Below, in pieces: positions 1 to 8,262 of a stretch of 64,000 nucleotides of DNA; positions within the stretch are counted from its first letter, which is position 1, and each line of letters begins with the position of its first letter. Both the position numbers and the translations under genes were made by a program. The notes under the pieces are model-generated. The model saw nothing but the letters and a program-made list of their open reading frames with translations. It ran no database searches and had not been told where the DNA came from. The DNA comes from Ardenticatenaceae bacterium (GTDB lineage: Bacteria; Chloroflexota; Anaerolineae; Promineifilales; Promineifilaceae): contig WYBM01000052.1 in NCBI GenBank assembly GCA_011525915.1, positions 18,069 through 82,068 of the forward strand, given 5' to 3'.

Positions 1-350
1 TGGCGGGGACTATTGCTGGCTGCCTGGCTGGCTATCTGGTTAACCATGTGATTGGACCAACGGTTGAACTAGCGAACTTACTGCCATTTGGCGGCGTGGC
101 CGGCCTGGTGGTTGGCACGGGTATTGGCCTGGGCCTGGCAAAGTTTGATGAGTTGACGCTGGGTGTGGTGCTGGGCATGGTGGGTTATGTGCTGTTGGGG
201 ATGGGCGGTTATGGTCTATTGTTTGCCTTGTTGGGGCTCATGGTTGGCGGAGGGGCCGGCGGCCAGGCCGGCCTGATGGTAGGGTTGGTGGTGGGCACGG
301 CCGTAGGGCTTTTTGCTCGCCTCATCAAATACCGCTACCGTCACTTTTAA
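1..350 (+). CDS. Glycine-rich membrane protein, C-terminal part (5' end outside window)
   Basis: The frame is open from the first complete codon at position 3, so the true start lies upstream and only about 115 residues are visible. The visible part is very hydrophobic and glycine-rich, with repeated small-residue stretches such as GLVVGTGIGLGLA and GLVVGTAVGLFA that look like three or four packed membrane helices. It ends in a basic tail, RLIKYRYRHF, probably cytoplasmic. Glycine-rich helices of this kind occur in glycine-zipper membrane proteins, but I recognise no family. The gene ends shortly before a strong hairpin at 355-391 and converges with the lipoprotein gene downstream. Confidence 0.6.
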   Translation, partial: AGTIAGCLAGYLVNHVIGPTVELANLLPFGGVAGLVVGTGIGLGLAKFDELTLGVVLGMVGYVLLGMGGYGLLFALLGLMVGGGAGGQAGLMVGLVVGTAVGLFARLIKYRYRHF

Positions 351-354
351 TCAT

Positions 355-391
355 CCCCATTCAGCAGCCAGTGAGCGACTGCTGAATGGGG
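355..391. terminator. Perfect 13-bp hairpin between convergent genes
   Basis: The arms CCCCATTCAGCAG and CTGCTGAATGGGG pair perfectly around an 11-base loop. The hairpin sits between the stop of the leftmost gene at 350 and the stop of the reverse-strand lipoprotein gene at 424, where a bidirectional terminator would be expected. There is no strong T-run, so the assignment rests on position and stem strength. Confidence 0.6.
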
Positions 392-423
392 AGAGAGCTT
401 ATGCCAGGTTGTCTGGACGCCGT

Positions 424-1974
424 TTATTGTGGTTCAGCAGTGAAAGAAGCGGCCAGGGAGCCATCGGCTGTGCGTAATTCCAATGTGTCACCCGCAATCT
501 GGTAAGTGGTCGCCATTTCTAAGGCGGCCAGGAAGGCGGTTTCTTGCTGCATCACGTTGGCTTCAGCGCAGGCCATGAGCGTAGACACCAGGGAGCCAAT
601 GGTGATATTGTTGCCATCCGTTGTGTACGTGCCACCGTAGCTGTTGCACCCAGATGAACCGGTTACGGAACCATCGGTGTTAAACACGGCCGTCAACCGC
701 GTGCCACCGATCACACTGACAACAGCCTGCCCACCGGTGTGGTAAGCGGTAGCCACCCAGGTGAAGCTGCTCAGGCCCGGTTGGGGCACGGCCGTATAAT
801 TGGCCAGCAGGGCACCGGCGGCATCACGGAGTTCCAAATAGTCACCCTCCATGTGGTAGCTGGCTGCTTTGGGCAGCACCGCCAGATAGGTGCTTTCTTG
901 TGCCGCCTGTTCGGGTGTGCAGGCCCGCCGCGTGGTGGCGATTTGCTCACTGATGGTAATGGCCGCCCCATGAACGGTGTAGGTGGTGTTATAGTTGTTA
1001 CAGCCGGTAGCCCCGCTAAGCGAGCCGTCGGGGCCAAACACGGCCGTCAGGGGGGCATCTGCCAGGGCTGGCACAATGCTGTCTTTGCCATTGTGATAGC
1101 CCACCCCTTGCCAGGTAGTCCCAGCTATGGATGCGGAGACCTGAACCGCATAGGTTAACAACGCCTTTCCCTCCTTATTGGTCAAGGTGAGCTGGCCGTT
1201 TTCTAACCTGAAATGGGTGACCATGCCCAGCGCTGCCAGATAGGCACTTTCCTGAGCCGCTAATGCTTCCGGGCCACAGGCCATTTCCGTGGAACCAATG
1301 GGACCCATGCTGATGTTGCTGCCGTCTACTGTATAAGAGCCAAAATAGCGATTGCAGCTGGCATTGCCGCCCAGGCCGCCTTCCTGGAATTGAAGGGTGA
1401 CTTCGCTGTTAGCAACCGGGCTAACCATTGCCCCGCTGCTGTCAGTATAGCTGGTCAGGGTCCACATCGTTTCCCCAAATGGATTGGCGGTAGTGCCCGT
1501 TTCCATGCCTGTCTCTGTCATAGGGGTCTTGCTCACTTCGGCCACCAGCGTATATTTTATGGTTGGGCCATCAGCCGGCGGATTCTCAATTGTATCCGTC
1601 TCTACCATTAATTCATATGTATACCCCTCTTCAGGGGTAAAGCCTTCGATCTGGTCGTAGAAAAGCTGGTATTCTTCGGTGGGGTTTTCTTTAATTTGCA
1701 TGCACAACTGTGGGGTAACGCCGGTGCACTCCACCAATGTAGGGCCGACGAGTAAGGTGATAATTTGGCTGGCATCCCCAGACGGGCTGGCATCCCCAGA
1801 CGGGGTGGCATCAGGCGGATTGCTCACGGCCGTAGCAGGTGCCTCTTCAAGCGCGGGCGTGTCTGTGGTTGGGGTTGTGGTCGTACTGCCTGTGCCACCA
1901 GTACAGGCAGTCAGAGCCAGGGCAAGCATGCCCACCGACAAAAAAAGTAGTTTGGTTGTTACTTTCATCTTCAT
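424..1974 (-). CDS. Secreted lipoprotein with three META (HslJ-type) domains
   Basis: This predicted cell-surface lipoprotein begins with MKMKVTTKLLFLSVG and reaches a lipobox ending in LTAC. A Thr/Pro/Ala-rich linker follows, then a region of about 100 residues of unknown type, then three tandem META domains of about 100 residues each. All three repeat the pattern W-x-x ... GxxxCNxYxGxYxxDGxxIxIxxIxxTxxAC ... YLAAL, each with a conserved cysteine pair. META domains occur in E. coli HslJ, linked to novobiocin resistance and heat shock, and in secreted protease inhibitors, so a protective envelope role is an inference. The start was moved inward from an ATG at 2019 because AAGGAGA lies just before 1974. 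Three copies in one chain are more than the usual one or two. Confidence 0.85.
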   Translation of the reverse strand: MKMKVTTKLLFLSVGMLALALTACTGGTGSTTTTPTTDTPALEEAPATAVSNPPDATPSGDASPSGDASQIITLLVGPTLVECTGVTPQLCMQIKENPTEEYQLFYDQIEGFTPEEGYTYELMVETDTIENPPADGPTIKYTLVAEVSKTPMTETGMETGTTANPFGETMWTLTSYTDSSGAMVSPVANSEVTLQFQEGGLGGNASCNRYFGSYTVDGSNISMGPIGSTEMACGPEALAAQESAYLAALGMVTHFRLENGQLTLTNKEGKALLTYAVQVSASIAGTTWQGVGYHNGKDSIVPALADAPLTAVFGPDGSLSGATGCNNYNTTYTVHGAAITISEQIATTRRACTPEQAAQESTYLAVLPKAASYHMEGDYLELRDAAGALLANYTAVPQPGLSSFTWVATAYHTGGQAVVSVIGGTRLTAVFNTDGSVTGSSGCNSYGGTYTTDGNNITIGSLVSTLMACAEANVMQQETAFLAALEMATTYQIAGDTLELRTADGSLAASFTAEPQ

Positions 1975-2142
1975 CCATTCTCCTTGTTGTATGGCTGTGG
2001 GGGCGGCCAGACTACACATATTGCCGCCAAAACTGTTCCTTAAACGCCGTCAGGGCGATAGCTGTTCCCATTCTCATAACCAGCTCATGAACATGAACTG
2101 ATGGCCTTTGCCGGCAAGCCAGGGGTGTTATACTTCGTCGTT

Positions 2143-3363
2143 ATGAAAAGACGAATGTTCTTTGTGGCTTCTTTGTTGATGTTAATTATCTGGCCGTCGG
2201 CCTGCCGGCCAGATACCGGCAGGCCCCTGTCGGCGAGGATATTTAAACAGGAGGTGCCCACGGCCGTGTCCCTCATTGGCCCGGCGGCAAACCCTGTCAC
2301 GGCCGTGGCTCTGACGCTGGTGGCAGATGGCTTGCGTAAGCCCGTCATCCTGACCCATGCCGGCGATGAACGCCTGTTTGTGGCCGAGCAAGGCGGCCAG
2401 GTGCGCATCATCCAACATGGCGAACTTTTGCCTGAACCCTTTCTGGATGTGCATGACATTCTGGCGACCGATGGTTCTGAACGTGGTCTGTTAGGGCTGG
2501 CCTTTCATCCCGATTTTGCCCAGAATGGCTATTTTTATATCGTTTATACCAACAAGGACGGCGATACGGAAATTGCCCGCTATACCGTTTCCGCGGCTGA
2601 CCCCAATCGTGCCAACCCGGACAGCGCCAGGCTCATCCTCTTTATTGACCAGCCTTACGGTAACCACAACGGCGGGCAGTTGGCCTTTGGTCCGGATGGC
2701 GCCTTTTACATTGGCCTGGGGGATGGCGGCGCGGTAGGTGACCCTTATGATAATGCCCAGGACCCAGGCACATTGCTGGGCAGTATCTTGCGTATTGATG
2801 TGGATGCCGCCGACCCGTACGCTGTTCCTGAAGACAATCCATTTGTGGGCCAACGCCAGGCGCGCGGCGAAGTATGGATGATTGGTCTGCGCAATCCGTG
2901 GGCGTTTAGTTTTGACCGGCAAACGGGCGATCTGTACATCAGTGATGTCTCACAAAATGGTTTGGAAGAGATTAACTTTTACCCGGCCAACAGCCCGGCA
3001 GGCGCTAACTTCGGCTGGCCTTACCGGGAAGGCAGCGCCTGTTATGAGGCGGTAGAATGCCCCAGCCGCGGTCTGCAAATGCCTATCTTTGAATACCCGC
3101 ACGGACCGGACGGCTGCGCGGTAATTGGCGGGCAGGTATATCGCGGGCAGCAGTTTCCGGAATTGGCGGGGAATTACTTTTTCTCTGACTTTTGCACGGG
3201 CCGCATCTGGGCGCTGCGGTATGACACGGGGGCGGGGCAGTGGGTGCGTACGGCCGTGGCTGAAACGGAAACTCAGGTTTCCAGCATTGGTGCCGATGTC
3301 AATGGTGAATTGTATGTGGTGGGGTACCGTCACGGTGATGTGTGGCAGGTAGGACGGCCGTAG
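2143..3363 (+). CDS. PQQ-dependent sugar dehydrogenase-like beta-propeller protein
   Basis: This is a soluble aldose (glucose/sorbosone) dehydrogenase family protein, similar in plan to E. coli YliI. Family landmarks are visible in order: RLFVAEQGGQVR, ERGLLGLAFHPDF, the HNGGQLAFGPDG block, GLGDGG, the RNPWAFSFD block and GxNFGWPYREG. Members oxidise sugars at a bound PQQ inside a six-bladed propeller outside the cytoplasm. The start at 2143 is preferred over 2101 because it gives a short N-terminal signal with an imperfect lipobox (PSAC). A -10-like TATACT at 2129-2134 lies only 8 bases upstream, suggesting a leaderless or near-leaderless message. No PQQ biosynthesis genes are in the window, so cofactor supply is unknown. 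Confidence 0.85.
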   Translation: MKRRMFFVASLLMLIIWPSACRPDTGRPLSARIFKQEVPTAVSLIGPAANPVTAVALTLVADGLRKPVILTHAGDERLFVAEQGGQVRIIQHGELLPEPFLDVHDILATDGSERGLLGLAFHPDFAQNGYFYIVYTNKDGDTEIARYTVSAADPNRANPDSARLILFIDQPYGNHNGGQLAFGPDGAFYIGLGDGGAVGDPYDNAQDPGTLLGSILRIDVDAADPYAVPEDNPFVGQRQARGEVWMIGLRNPWAFSFDRQTGDLYISDVSQNGLEEINFYPANSPAGANFGWPYREGSACYEAVECPSRGLQMPIFEYPHGPDGCAVIGGQVYRGQQFPELAGNYFFSDFCTGRIWALRYDTGAGQWVRTAVAETETQVSSIGADVNGELYVVGYRHGDVWQVGRP

Positions 3364-3381
3364 CTCTGGTGCCAGGCATTA

Positions 3382-3416
3382 AAAGAGGCTACAGTCTGGT
3401 AGACTGTAGCCTCTTT
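3382..3416. terminator. Bidirectional hairpin terminator with 16-bp stem
   Basis: The arms AAAGAGGCTACAGTCT and AGACTGTAGCCTCTTT pair perfectly around the three-base loop GGT. Read on the minus strand the stem ends in TTTT, giving a classic intrinsic terminator just after the tRNA. Read on the plus strand it follows the sugar dehydrogenase stop by 18 bases. Confidence 0.85.
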
Positions 3417-3419
3417 GGA

Positions 3420-3491
3420 TAGCGGGGACAGGATTCGAACCTGCGACCTCCGGGTTATGAGCCCGACGAGCTGCCTCTGCTCTACCCCGCA
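3420..3491 (-). tRNA. Initiator tRNA-fMet (anticodon CAT)
   Basis: On the minus strand a full cloverleaf is visible, with anticodon loop CTCATAA (anticodon CAT) and T-loop TTCGAAT. Two initiator hallmarks are present. Three consecutive G:C pairs (GGG/CCC) close the anticodon stem, and positions 1 and 72 (T and T) cannot pair. The sequence closely follows the E. coli initiator tRNA through the D-arm (TAGAGCAG), anticodon arm and variable region. The 3' CCA is not encoded; the genome reads A-TCCA after the discriminator. A strong terminator lies 3 bases downstream. Confidence 0.95.
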
Positions 3492-3560
3492 ACGACAAGA
3501 GCGAATTATAACAACCTTCCCCTGATTGTCAAAAATGTGGCCCGATGTCTCAGGACAAGC

Positions 3561-4952
3561 TTATATTCTTGTTTGCCCTTTGATTTCCAGGTATTTGTTC
3601 AGCAAGCCGGCCGTCAGGTGATAGGCAGGAATGTCCATGGTCATGACCCCACGCCTTTCCAGAAGCTGGCGCCACATCAGCCGTTCGTCCAAAATTTGTT
3701 CAGCCAGGGCACGTTCCTGCAGGGCATCCATGCTGTAGGGGGCTCGCTGCGCCGCCGATAGCACGTTGGGGTCACTAAGGGTGACACACAGCGGTAGATG
3801 ATGGGGGGAAAACGCCCCCAGATGGGGGACCAGTGTTTCAACGGCATCCTGACGAGTGGGGTCTGTCAGCAGCACAATGAGCGACCGCCGCTGGCGCTGG
3901 GTTTGCAAGTAGTAGAGGGCGCGGGCGTAGTCCGGTTCGGTGGCTTGTGGCTCTACGTTATACAATCCCTCTACCAGCAGCATAAGCTGGGCGGCACTGG
4001 AACGGGGTGGAATGTATTTGTGAATGTCACCGGCAAAAGTGAGCATGCCCACCCTGTCACCTCGTTTAAGGGCAACGTAGCTGAACAAGAGAACGGCGTT
4101 GATGATCAGATCAAGGCGGGTGGTGCGGGCCATGCCCAACGGCCGTGTTCCCATCCGCCGGCTCATATCTACCAGCAGCACAATATTCTGGCTGCGCTCT
4201 GGGCTGAAGTCCATGGTAATGGGCTTGCCCTGGCGGGCGGTGGCTTTCCAGGAAATCCGGCGATAATCATCATCGGGTACATAGTCACGTAACTGCTCAA
4301 ATTCACTGCCGCTGCCAAACTGCTGCGACTGCCGTAAGCCAATTTGAATTTGACGACCGTGGCGGGCCAACTGTTCATATTGGCGAATTTGCAGTAAATT
4401 GGGGTATACCTTGACGTGTGTGGGCACGGTATATGAGGCCTGGCGTATAAACAGACCCCGGCGGCTTGTCCAGCGCAAGATAAGGGCGCCAAAGACGTGG
4501 TCGCCGCGTTTTGTAGGGCGCACCTGGTAGGTAAATTGGGTACGGCCGTGGGGCTTTAAGGTGGTGAGCCATTGCGGCGTACGGCCGTGGGGTGCCTGTA
4601 ACATGGTAAATAACGCGGGTACGGCGTCCCATACTTCTATGTCTACGGCCTGCGCGGTCAGGTTTTCCACAGTAATGGTGACCGGACTAGGTTGAGCCTG
4701 GGTCATCTGCTGGTTGTGATTGCGGGTAAGGACAAACCCAGCCACACCAGGCGTCTGGCTGGCGTCGGTACGCAGCAGCAGCAGGCTCACGGCCGTAACC
4801 AGCAGCCCCCCCATCAGCAGCCAGAACCAGTAATAAGACAACCCCAGGCACAACAACACCAGCAGCAGCAAAAATAGGCTGCGCCAGGTTGGTTTGTACA
4901 TGGCGGCAAAATGCTTAAATCGGGAAGCGCGTTGCCGGGTCATAGGGGCCAT
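3561..4952 (-). CDS. DUF58 / von Willebrand factor A-like membrane protein
   Basis: The N-terminus has two adjacent membrane helices (about residues 24-60), followed by a beta-rich region. A DUF58 core then shows the family block RDYVPDDDYRRISWKATAR, and a vWA-like stretch shows VLLVDMSRRM. DUF58 proteins usually work beside MoxR-type AAA ATPases as assembly or chaperone modules, but no MoxR gene is adjacent here. Instead it follows cofC by 20 bases on the same strand and probably shares its transcript. The MIDAS serine is altered (DMSRR rather than the DxSxS pattern), as is common in DUF58. The partner and cargo cannot be inferred. Confidence 0.85.
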   Translation of the reverse strand: MAPMTRQRASRFKHFAAMYKPTWRSLFLLLLVLLCLGLSYYWFWLLMGGLLVTAVSLLLLRTDASQTPGVAGFVLTRNHNQQMTQAQPSPVTITVENLTAQAVDIEVWDAVPALFTMLQAPHGRTPQWLTTLKPHGRTQFTYQVRPTKRGDHVFGALILRWTSRRGLFIRQASYTVPTHVKVYPNLLQIRQYEQLARHGRQIQIGLRQSQQFGSGSEFEQLRDYVPDDDYRRISWKATARQGKPITMDFSPERSQNIVLLVDMSRRMGTRPLGMARTTRLDLIINAVLLFSYVALKRGDRVGMLTFAGDIHKYIPPRSSAAQLMLLVEGLYNVEPQATEPDYARALYYLQTQRQRRSLIVLLTDPTRQDAVETLVPHLGAFSPHHLPLCVTLSDPNVLSAAQRAPYSMDALQERALAEQILDERLMWRQLLERRGVMTMDIPAYHLTAGLLNKYLEIKGQTRI

Positions 4953-4972
4953 AACTCACATAGGAACAAATC

Positions 4973-5578
4973 TCAGGGATGACAAACGCCGGACTGGGTG
5001 TAAATGGCCCAATCTTCTATGGTGTCCAGGTCAAATTGCCAGCCCGGCGTGCGAATCATACGGGGCTGGTAATGGTTGTACCGGGCTGCGGCCATATGTT
5101 TCCGCAAGCTGTCTTCCCCAAACTGAAAGGGAAAATCAATGTTTGCCGGCAGCAGGAGGGCATTTGTGCCCTGTTCATGACGGTCAGGGCAAATGGTGAA
5201 GGTGTGTGGCGCGGTCTCATGACAGATGAAGGTCACATCCGTTGTGGTCAGAAAGGGTAAGTCAGCCGGCAGTATCAATACGCGATGGGCATGGCCAATG
5301 GTGGCCAGCCGGGTGCCTTCACGAATGGCGGCATTCAGCCCTGTGCCCGGCGGCTCGGCCAGGGTAAGGGCCCCTTGCTGCGCCGCCAGTTGGCTCACGG
5401 CCGTGTCCCGGCTGACCACCACCAGGCAGTGTACCACGCCTGATGCCTGCAGCACGCCTATGGTACGTTGCAGCAGGTGCTGGGTAAGGGTGGCGCGCTC
5501 AGCCGGGGAGAGCACAGTGGTTAACCGACTTTTTGTCTGCGCCAATGTTTTCACCGGGATAACAGCCCATGTTTGCAT
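4973..5578 (-). CDS. cofC: 2-phospho-L-lactate guanylyltransferase (coenzyme F420 biosynthesis)
   Basis: CofC-type nucleotidyltransferases activate 2-phospho-L-lactate or phosphoenolpyruvate with GTP in the F420 pathway. The N-terminus QTWAVIPVKTLAQTKSRL matches the family pattern WAVIPVKxLxxAKSRL. The acidic metal site HRVLILPADLPFL and the late motif RTPGWQFDLDTIEDW are also present. The start was moved to 5578 because the longer frame adds 20 non-conserved residues. A -10-like TACAAT lies 9 bases before this ATG, again suggesting a very short leader. It is divergent from HMG-CoA reductase and upstream of the DUF58 gene. Presence of cofC implies the host makes F420, as known for many Chloroflexota and Actinobacteria. 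Confidence 0.85.
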   Translation of the reverse strand: MQTWAVIPVKTLAQTKSRLTTVLSPAERATLTQHLLQRTIGVLQASGVVHCLVVVSRDTAVSQLAAQQGALTLAEPPGTGLNAAIREGTRLATIGHAHRVLILPADLPFLTTTDVTFICHETAPHTFTICPDRHEQGTNALLLPANIDFPFQFGEDSLRKHMAAARYNHYQPRMIRTPGWQFDLDTIEDWAIYTQSGVCHP

Positions 5579-5606
5579 ACCCTGGGGATTGTAACAGACA
5601 CGACCG

Positions 5607-5634
5607 TTGGGCAAAAATTTGATTGTGTTAAAAT
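5607..5634 (+). promoter_or_regulatory. Predicted sigma70-type promoter of the HMG-CoA reductase gene
   Basis: TTGGGC (5607-5612) and TAAAAT (5629-5634) are separated by 16 bases and point toward the reductase gene. Its Shine-Dalgarno GGAGG lies just before the ATG at 5684. The predicted leader is about 43 bases. Confidence 0.5.
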
Positions 5635-5683
5635 TCATCCACTATTGTCAAGCCACCCACATTTTACGTTCGGAGGAAATATC

Positions 5684-7231
5684 ATGGCCTTTGCGATCCC
5701 CAGTTTGTTGTTAAAACAGTTGTATACCTTTGGTAGTTTAAAAAACGGCCGTCGTGGCGTGCGTTTTGCTATTAAAAACCGTCTCAGTGATGCGCATATC
5801 ACCAGCCTGCAAAGCGTCCGCATTGGTAAACAAGAGATACCCCTCTCGGCGGTTATCCTGGAGCTGGATGACGGGCAAACGCTTAAGCCCGAAAGCCTGA
5901 CCCCGGAAAAGCCGCTGGACTTCCCTTTGCGGCGCGTCTTACACGTTATCTGCACCATCGCGCACCTGCCGGAAGGCAAATATGAAATTGAGGTGCGCTT
6001 TGCGGCCAACCCCTTTGGCAAACTGACGCTTAAAGTGGAAGATGCTATCAGCGAGGAAGAAGAAGATGCCATCAAAATTCCGCGCAATCCTGCCGATGAT
6101 TACGGCTCAGCCATCATCGCCGAGCGGCAAAAGTTTGTAGGCGAGTTTACCGGCAAGAAGCTGAACCACCTGACACACTACTCGTTTGATCCCCAAACTG
6201 TGCAGGGAAACGTAGAAAATTTCACCGGTGTGGTTCAAATTCCAGTCGGTTTTGCCGGGCCAATTCGTATCAATGGTGAACACGCTGCGGGGGATTTTCT
6301 TATTCCCATGGCCACGACGGAGGGAACACTGGTTGCCTCCTATAACCGGGGCATCAAAGTGTTAAATTCGTCTGGCGGGGTGACATGCAGTGTCGTGGGT
6401 GATTCGATGCAGCGTGCGCCGGTGTTTGTGTTTGGCAACGCCCGCGAAGCACGGGAATTCATGAAGTGGGTGCAAGACAATTTTGCCAGGATCGCTGAAG
6501 AAGCTGAGGCCACTTCTAGTGTGGCCAAATTGCAGTATATTGACCCCTACCTTGCCAGTAAGTTTGCCTATTTGCGCTTTAACTTCTCCACGGGTGACGC
6601 GGCCGGGCAAAACATGGTAGGGCGGGCCACTTTTGCCGCCTGCAGCTGGATTCTGGATCAGTACCCCGGCATCTTGCACTTCTTTTTAGAGTCAAACCTG
6701 GCTACAGACAAGAAGGCGTCACAAGTGAACGTTATGCATACACGGGGCAAGCGGGTGACGGCCGAAGCCGTTATCAAGCGTGACGTACTCGTCCAGACCA
6801 TGCGCGTGGAGCCAGAGAACCTGTTTTACCATGCCGGTATCGCCAATGTGGGTGCCATTTTGTCCGGCGCCAACAATAATGGGCTGCACTCGGCCAACGG
6901 CATTACCGCCATGTTCATGGCTACCGGGCAAGATGTGGCCAACGTGTCAGAATCTTCGGCGGGCATCATTTACGCTGATCTGACGCCTGAGAAGGATTTG
7001 TACCTGTCTATCACCATCCCGTCGCTGATTGTGGCCACATATGGCGGTGGCACGGGGCTGGCCACACAGCGGGAATGCCTGGAGCTGTTGGGCTGCTGGG
7101 GCAAAGGCAAGGTCAACAAACTGGCGGAGATTATTGCTGGTGTGGTATTGGCCGGGGAGATTTCATTGGCGGCGGCGATCTCCTCTTCAGATTGGGTGAG
7201 CAGCCATGAACAATACGGCCGTAACCGGTGA
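5684..7231 (+). CDS. Hydroxymethylglutaryl-CoA reductase, class I-type, with extra N-terminal domain
   Basis: It reduces HMG-CoA to mevalonate, the committed step of the mevalonate route to isoprenoids. The 515-residue protein has all four catalytic residues: Glu213 in ATTEGTLVAS, Lys343 in TDKK, Asp417 in ATGQD and His508 in SSHEQYGR. The cofactor motifs DAAGQNM (305-311) and TYGGGTGLATQ are also present. The C-terminal His context and the DKK motif are those of class I (eukaryotic/archaeal-type) enzymes rather than the bacterial class II. Residues 1 to about 140 form an additional domain, apparently beta-rich, that the catalytic core does not need; it contains GSLKNGRRGVRFAIKNRL. The start at 5684 follows a GGAGG ribosome site. 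No other mevalonate genes lie nearby. Confidence 0.92.
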   Translation: MAFAIPSLLLKQLYTFGSLKNGRRGVRFAIKNRLSDAHITSLQSVRIGKQEIPLSAVILELDDGQTLKPESLTPEKPLDFPLRRVLHVICTIAHLPEGKYEIEVRFAANPFGKLTLKVEDAISEEEEDAIKIPRNPADDYGSAIIAERQKFVGEFTGKKLNHLTHYSFDPQTVQGNVENFTGVVQIPVGFAGPIRINGEHAAGDFLIPMATTEGTLVASYNRGIKVLNSSGGVTCSVVGDSMQRAPVFVFGNAREAREFMKWVQDNFARIAEEAEATSSVAKLQYIDPYLASKFAYLRFNFSTGDAAGQNMVGRATFAACSWILDQYPGILHFFLESNLATDKKASQVNVMHTRGKRVTAEAVIKRDVLVQTMRVEPENLFYHAGIANVGAILSGANNNGLHSANGITAMFMATGQDVANVSESSAGIIYADLTPEKDLYLSITIPSLIVATYGGGTGLATQRECLELLGCWGKGKVNKLAEIIAGVVLAGEISLAAAISSSDWVSSHEQYGRNR

Positions 7232-7252
7232 TTGGTCATTAGTTTAGGTGAT

Positions 7253-7287
7253 AGGCACCTCTGAGCTTAGTCGCCTATGAGGTGCCT
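7253..7287. repeat. Inverted repeat after HMG-CoA reductase gene
   Basis: AGGCACCTC (7253-7261) and GAGGTGCCT (7279-7287) form a 9-bp hairpin with a 17-base loop, 21 bases after the reductase stop. There is no T-run. It may be a weak terminator or part of decayed sequence. Confidence 0.4.
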
Positions 7288-7467
7288 GCCACCGAACCTG
7301 GCGGCAATACGGCCGTGGTCGCCGAACAAGCATGGAATCCGGCTGATCCGTGCCAGCAGCTGCGCTGGACTAATGGTGAGATGGCCTACACCATCGGCAC
7401 AACGGTAGGGCAAGAGATGGGGCTGCAAGCCGCTGATCTGAGCGCCATCGCCGAGGGTTTGAAGTAA
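7255..7467 (+). pseudogene. Possible remnant of a DUF4367-like C-terminus
   Basis: An open frame without a convincing ribosome site encodes about 70 residues ending in LRWTNGEMAYTIGTTVGQE and LSAIAEGLK. The order Trp-x-x-Gly-x-x-Tyr-x-hydrophobic, followed by Leu-x-x-Ile-Ala-Glu-x-Leu at the very end, resembles the C-terminus of DUF4367-type extracellular domains found with anti-sigma factors. The N-terminal part is missing, and the frame starts right after a stop at 7252-7254 inside a hairpin. I read it as a leftover fragment rather than a functional gene; a genuine small protein cannot be excluded. Confidence 0.3.
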
Positions 7468-7488
7468 GTGGAGACAAGCACAACCCAC

Positions 7489-8214
7489 TTAACCTTTCCC
7501 AAGACGTAACATTTCCGCATATGCGTGGGGCATGTCGCTGGCCTCGATGGCCTGGGCGGCCTGCTCCACATTGTAGGGCACACGGATGAACTGCACGGCC
7601 AGGTCACGGCCGTTGGCTGCTAATACCACATACCCTGCCCGCGGGTCGTTGTCTTTAGGTTTACCCACACTACCGGCATTGATGACGTGACGGCCGTCGC
7701 TTAATATCCGGTGATACGGCAGATGTGTATGCCCGCATACCAATGCGTCTGCCTCTGCCATGTCCAGCAAACGAAAGAGACTTGATTCCGGACGGTTTGC
7801 AAATAGGTATTCATTCACCCGCCGTGGACTACCATGTACCAGTACTACGCGCAGATCCCCTACCTGTAAAGGAATCCTGTCAGCCAGTTCCCGCAGGTAG
7901 GCTTTGTTTTCCGCTGAGGTATGGGCATTTGTCCAGGCGATGGAACGTTTGCCCAGGGCCTCAGCCGCTGGTTCTGTGTAAGCACAGCCACAATCATCGC
8001 TGTCATGCCCTACGCCCAGGTCATAATTGCCCATGATGGTGGGGATGTGCCGTTCGCGGATGGCGGCAATAACCTCGTTGGGGAAGGTGCCGTAGCCCAC
8101 CAGATCACCCAGGCAGTAAAGGTTGTTCAGGCCGCGTGTTTGCATGTCAGCAAAAACGGCCGTTAAAGCAGGCATATTCCCATGGATATCGCCAAATATC
8201 GTTGTCTGATTCAT
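7489..8214 (-). CDS. Calcineurin-like metallophosphoesterase (YfcE/MJ0936-type)
   Basis: This small cytoplasmic phosphodiesterase or phosphatase of the metallophosphoesterase fold binds two metal ions. All ligand motifs appear in order: GDIHGN near the N-terminus, CLGDLVGYG, IMGNYD, LVHGSPR and CGHTHLPY. The chosen start gives MNQTTIFGDIHGN; the longer frame adds 15 residues that do not fit the family. Its promoter region is shared with the divergent small lipoprotein gene at 8263. The substrate cannot be told from sequence; relatives hydrolyse cyclic nucleotides, dinucleotides or phosphoproteins. Confidence 0.85.
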   Translation of the reverse strand: MNQTTIFGDIHGNMPALTAVFADMQTRGLNNLYCLGDLVGYGTFPNEVIAAIRERHIPTIMGNYDLGVGHDSDDCGCAYTEPAAEALGKRSIAWTNAHTSAENKAYLRELADRIPLQVGDLRVVLVHGSPRRVNEYLFANRPESSLFRLLDMAEADALVCGHTHLPYHRILSDGRHVINAGSVGKPKDNDPRAGYVVLAANGRDLAVQFIRVPYNVEQAAQAIEASDMPHAYAEMLRLGKG

Positions 8215-8250
8215 CGTGATCTCTTTTTTCGGTAACGTGCCATTTTCTGT

Positions 8251-8256
8251 TAAAAT
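8251..8256 (+). promoter_or_regulatory. -10 box TAAAAT directly before a start codon (leaderless)
   Basis: TAAAAT ends 6 bases before the ATG at 8263, so transcription would begin at or within a base or two of the start codon. No ribosome-binding sequence is present. The same layout is seen at 54788-54793 and 45015-45020. Confidence 0.5.
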
Positions 8257-8262
8257 CATCCC

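Noticed and set aside
739..1158. Forward-strand frame inside the META lipoprotein gene
   Set aside because: It is antisense to a strongly supported gene and shows no family similarity.
2101..2142. Upstream ATG for the sugar dehydrogenase
   Set aside because: It adds 14 residues ahead of a proper signal sequence and would bury a -10-like TATACT in the coding region.
5573..5683. N-terminal extension of HMG-CoA reductase
   Set aside because: A promoter and GGAGG site lie inside this stretch, just before the ATG at 5684.
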